In this document: positions 63,817-64,000 of the stretch, piece after piece
Layout of the letters: each line of letters opens with the position of its first letter
Position numbering within the stretch: position 1 is the stretch's first letter
Notes under the pieces: generated by a model
Told to the model about the DNA's origin: nothing
Seen by the model: the letters and a program-made list of their open reading frames with translations, nothing else
Databases searched by the model: none
From: Paraburkholderia tropica
Lineage (GTDB): Bacteria > Pseudomonadota > Gammaproteobacteria > Burkholderiales > Burkholderiaceae
Length of the DNA: 64,000 bases
Assembly (NCBI RefSeq): GCF_914484835.1
Contig: NZ_CAJZAR010000045.1
Location: 160-64,159, forward strand
Direction: 5' to 3'
Position numbers and translations under genes: made by a program

Positions 63817-64000
63817 ATGCGTCTTGGAGTTTGCTACTACCCCGAGCACTGGCAGGAAGCGATGTGGAAGGACGACGCCGCGCGCATGAAGGCGCTCGGC
63901 ATCGAGCAGGTGCGCATCGCCGAATTCGCGTGGAGCCGCATGGAGCCGTCGCCCGGCGAATACGACTGGGCCTGGCTCGACCGCGCCGTCGATACGCTCG
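63817..64000 (+). CDS. GH42 beta-galactosidase, N-terminal part (cut by window end)
   Basis: The first 61 residues are present. [40 protein letters not shown] and GEYDWAWLD are the opening of GH42 beta-galactosidases. The ATG at 63817 has an AGAGGA site and lies 53 nt after the ATPase stop. It should cleave beta-galactosides brought in by the linked importer. Catalytic Glu residues lie beyond the window. Confidence 0.9.
   Translation, partial: MRLGVCYYPEHWQEAMWKDDAARMKALGIEQVRIAEFAWSRMEPSPGEYDWAWLDRAVDTL

Overview
The window is high-GC proteobacterial DNA with the gene content of a soil- or plant-associated Burkholderiaceae (Paraburkholderia/Caballeronia/Burkholderia type). The evidence is two porins of the Burkholderia Gram-negative porin family, many LysR, LacI, MarR and GntR regulators, a squalene-hopene cyclase, the DUF2760/Hsp70 gene group and aromatic and sugar catabolism genes. 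Coding density is high, with frequent 4-nt ATGA/GTGA overlaps. I saw no rRNA, tRNA, CRISPR array, insertion sequence or phage gene.

Layout. 0-1.3 kb: end of a fatty-acid/polyketide-like set (ketoacyl-synthase-like fragment, hotdog dehydratase) and a small periplasmic protein. 1.7-7.1 kb: DUF2760 protein and two divergent Hsp70 proteins. 7.2-9.7 kb (minus): nitrate operon, a soluble NarX/PilJ-type sensor and a NarK transporter, behind a sigma-54 promoter and a leader RNA that fits the two-hexaloop ANTAR antitermination design. 9.9-14.5 kb (minus): porin, then a Fur-boxed ferric-siderophore ABC importer. 14.6-18.6 kb: two-component system, quinone reductase and divergent LysR. 19-26.3 kb: complete oppABCDF-type peptide importer followed by an OprD-family porin. 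26.3-33.7 kb: MerR/CMD pair, LysR/SDR pair, TPR glycosyltransferase-like protein, SulP transporter, AhpD-like protein and cupin. 33.7-39.2 kb: secreted glycosidase-like lipoprotein, sfnG (dimethylsulfone monooxygenase) and a second porin, separated by AT-richer intergenic DNA.

39.4-46.7 kb: a histidine phosphatase, then a five-gene minus-strand operon (desaturase-type oxygenase, Rieske ferredoxin, sugar-binding protein, ferredoxin reductase, sugar isomerase) with a divergent LacI regulator. This matches the rhizopine (moc) gene set of rhizobia: MocD, MocE, MocB, MocF, MocC. 46.7-52.9 kb: AraC/SDR, a 3-hydroxybenzoate 4-hydroxylase-like gene with its MarR regulator, and a MarR-controlled YCII/GST pair. 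53-56.6 kb: GntR, altronate dehydratase and 2-keto-3-deoxygluconate permease. 56.7-60.4 kb: entericidin-like peptide, CheV and squalene-hopene cyclase. 60.5-64 kb: a TetR with a histone-H1-like tail, then a LacI/ABC-ATPase/GH42 beta-galactosidase locus cut by the window end.

The strongest candidates for new biology are the nitrate leader RNA with its co-transcribed soluble sensor, the moc-like operon outside rhizobia with a different regulator and no ABC permease/ATPase of its own, and the DUF2760-Hsp70-Hsp70 module. All functional calls rest on reading the translated sequence; no database search was run.
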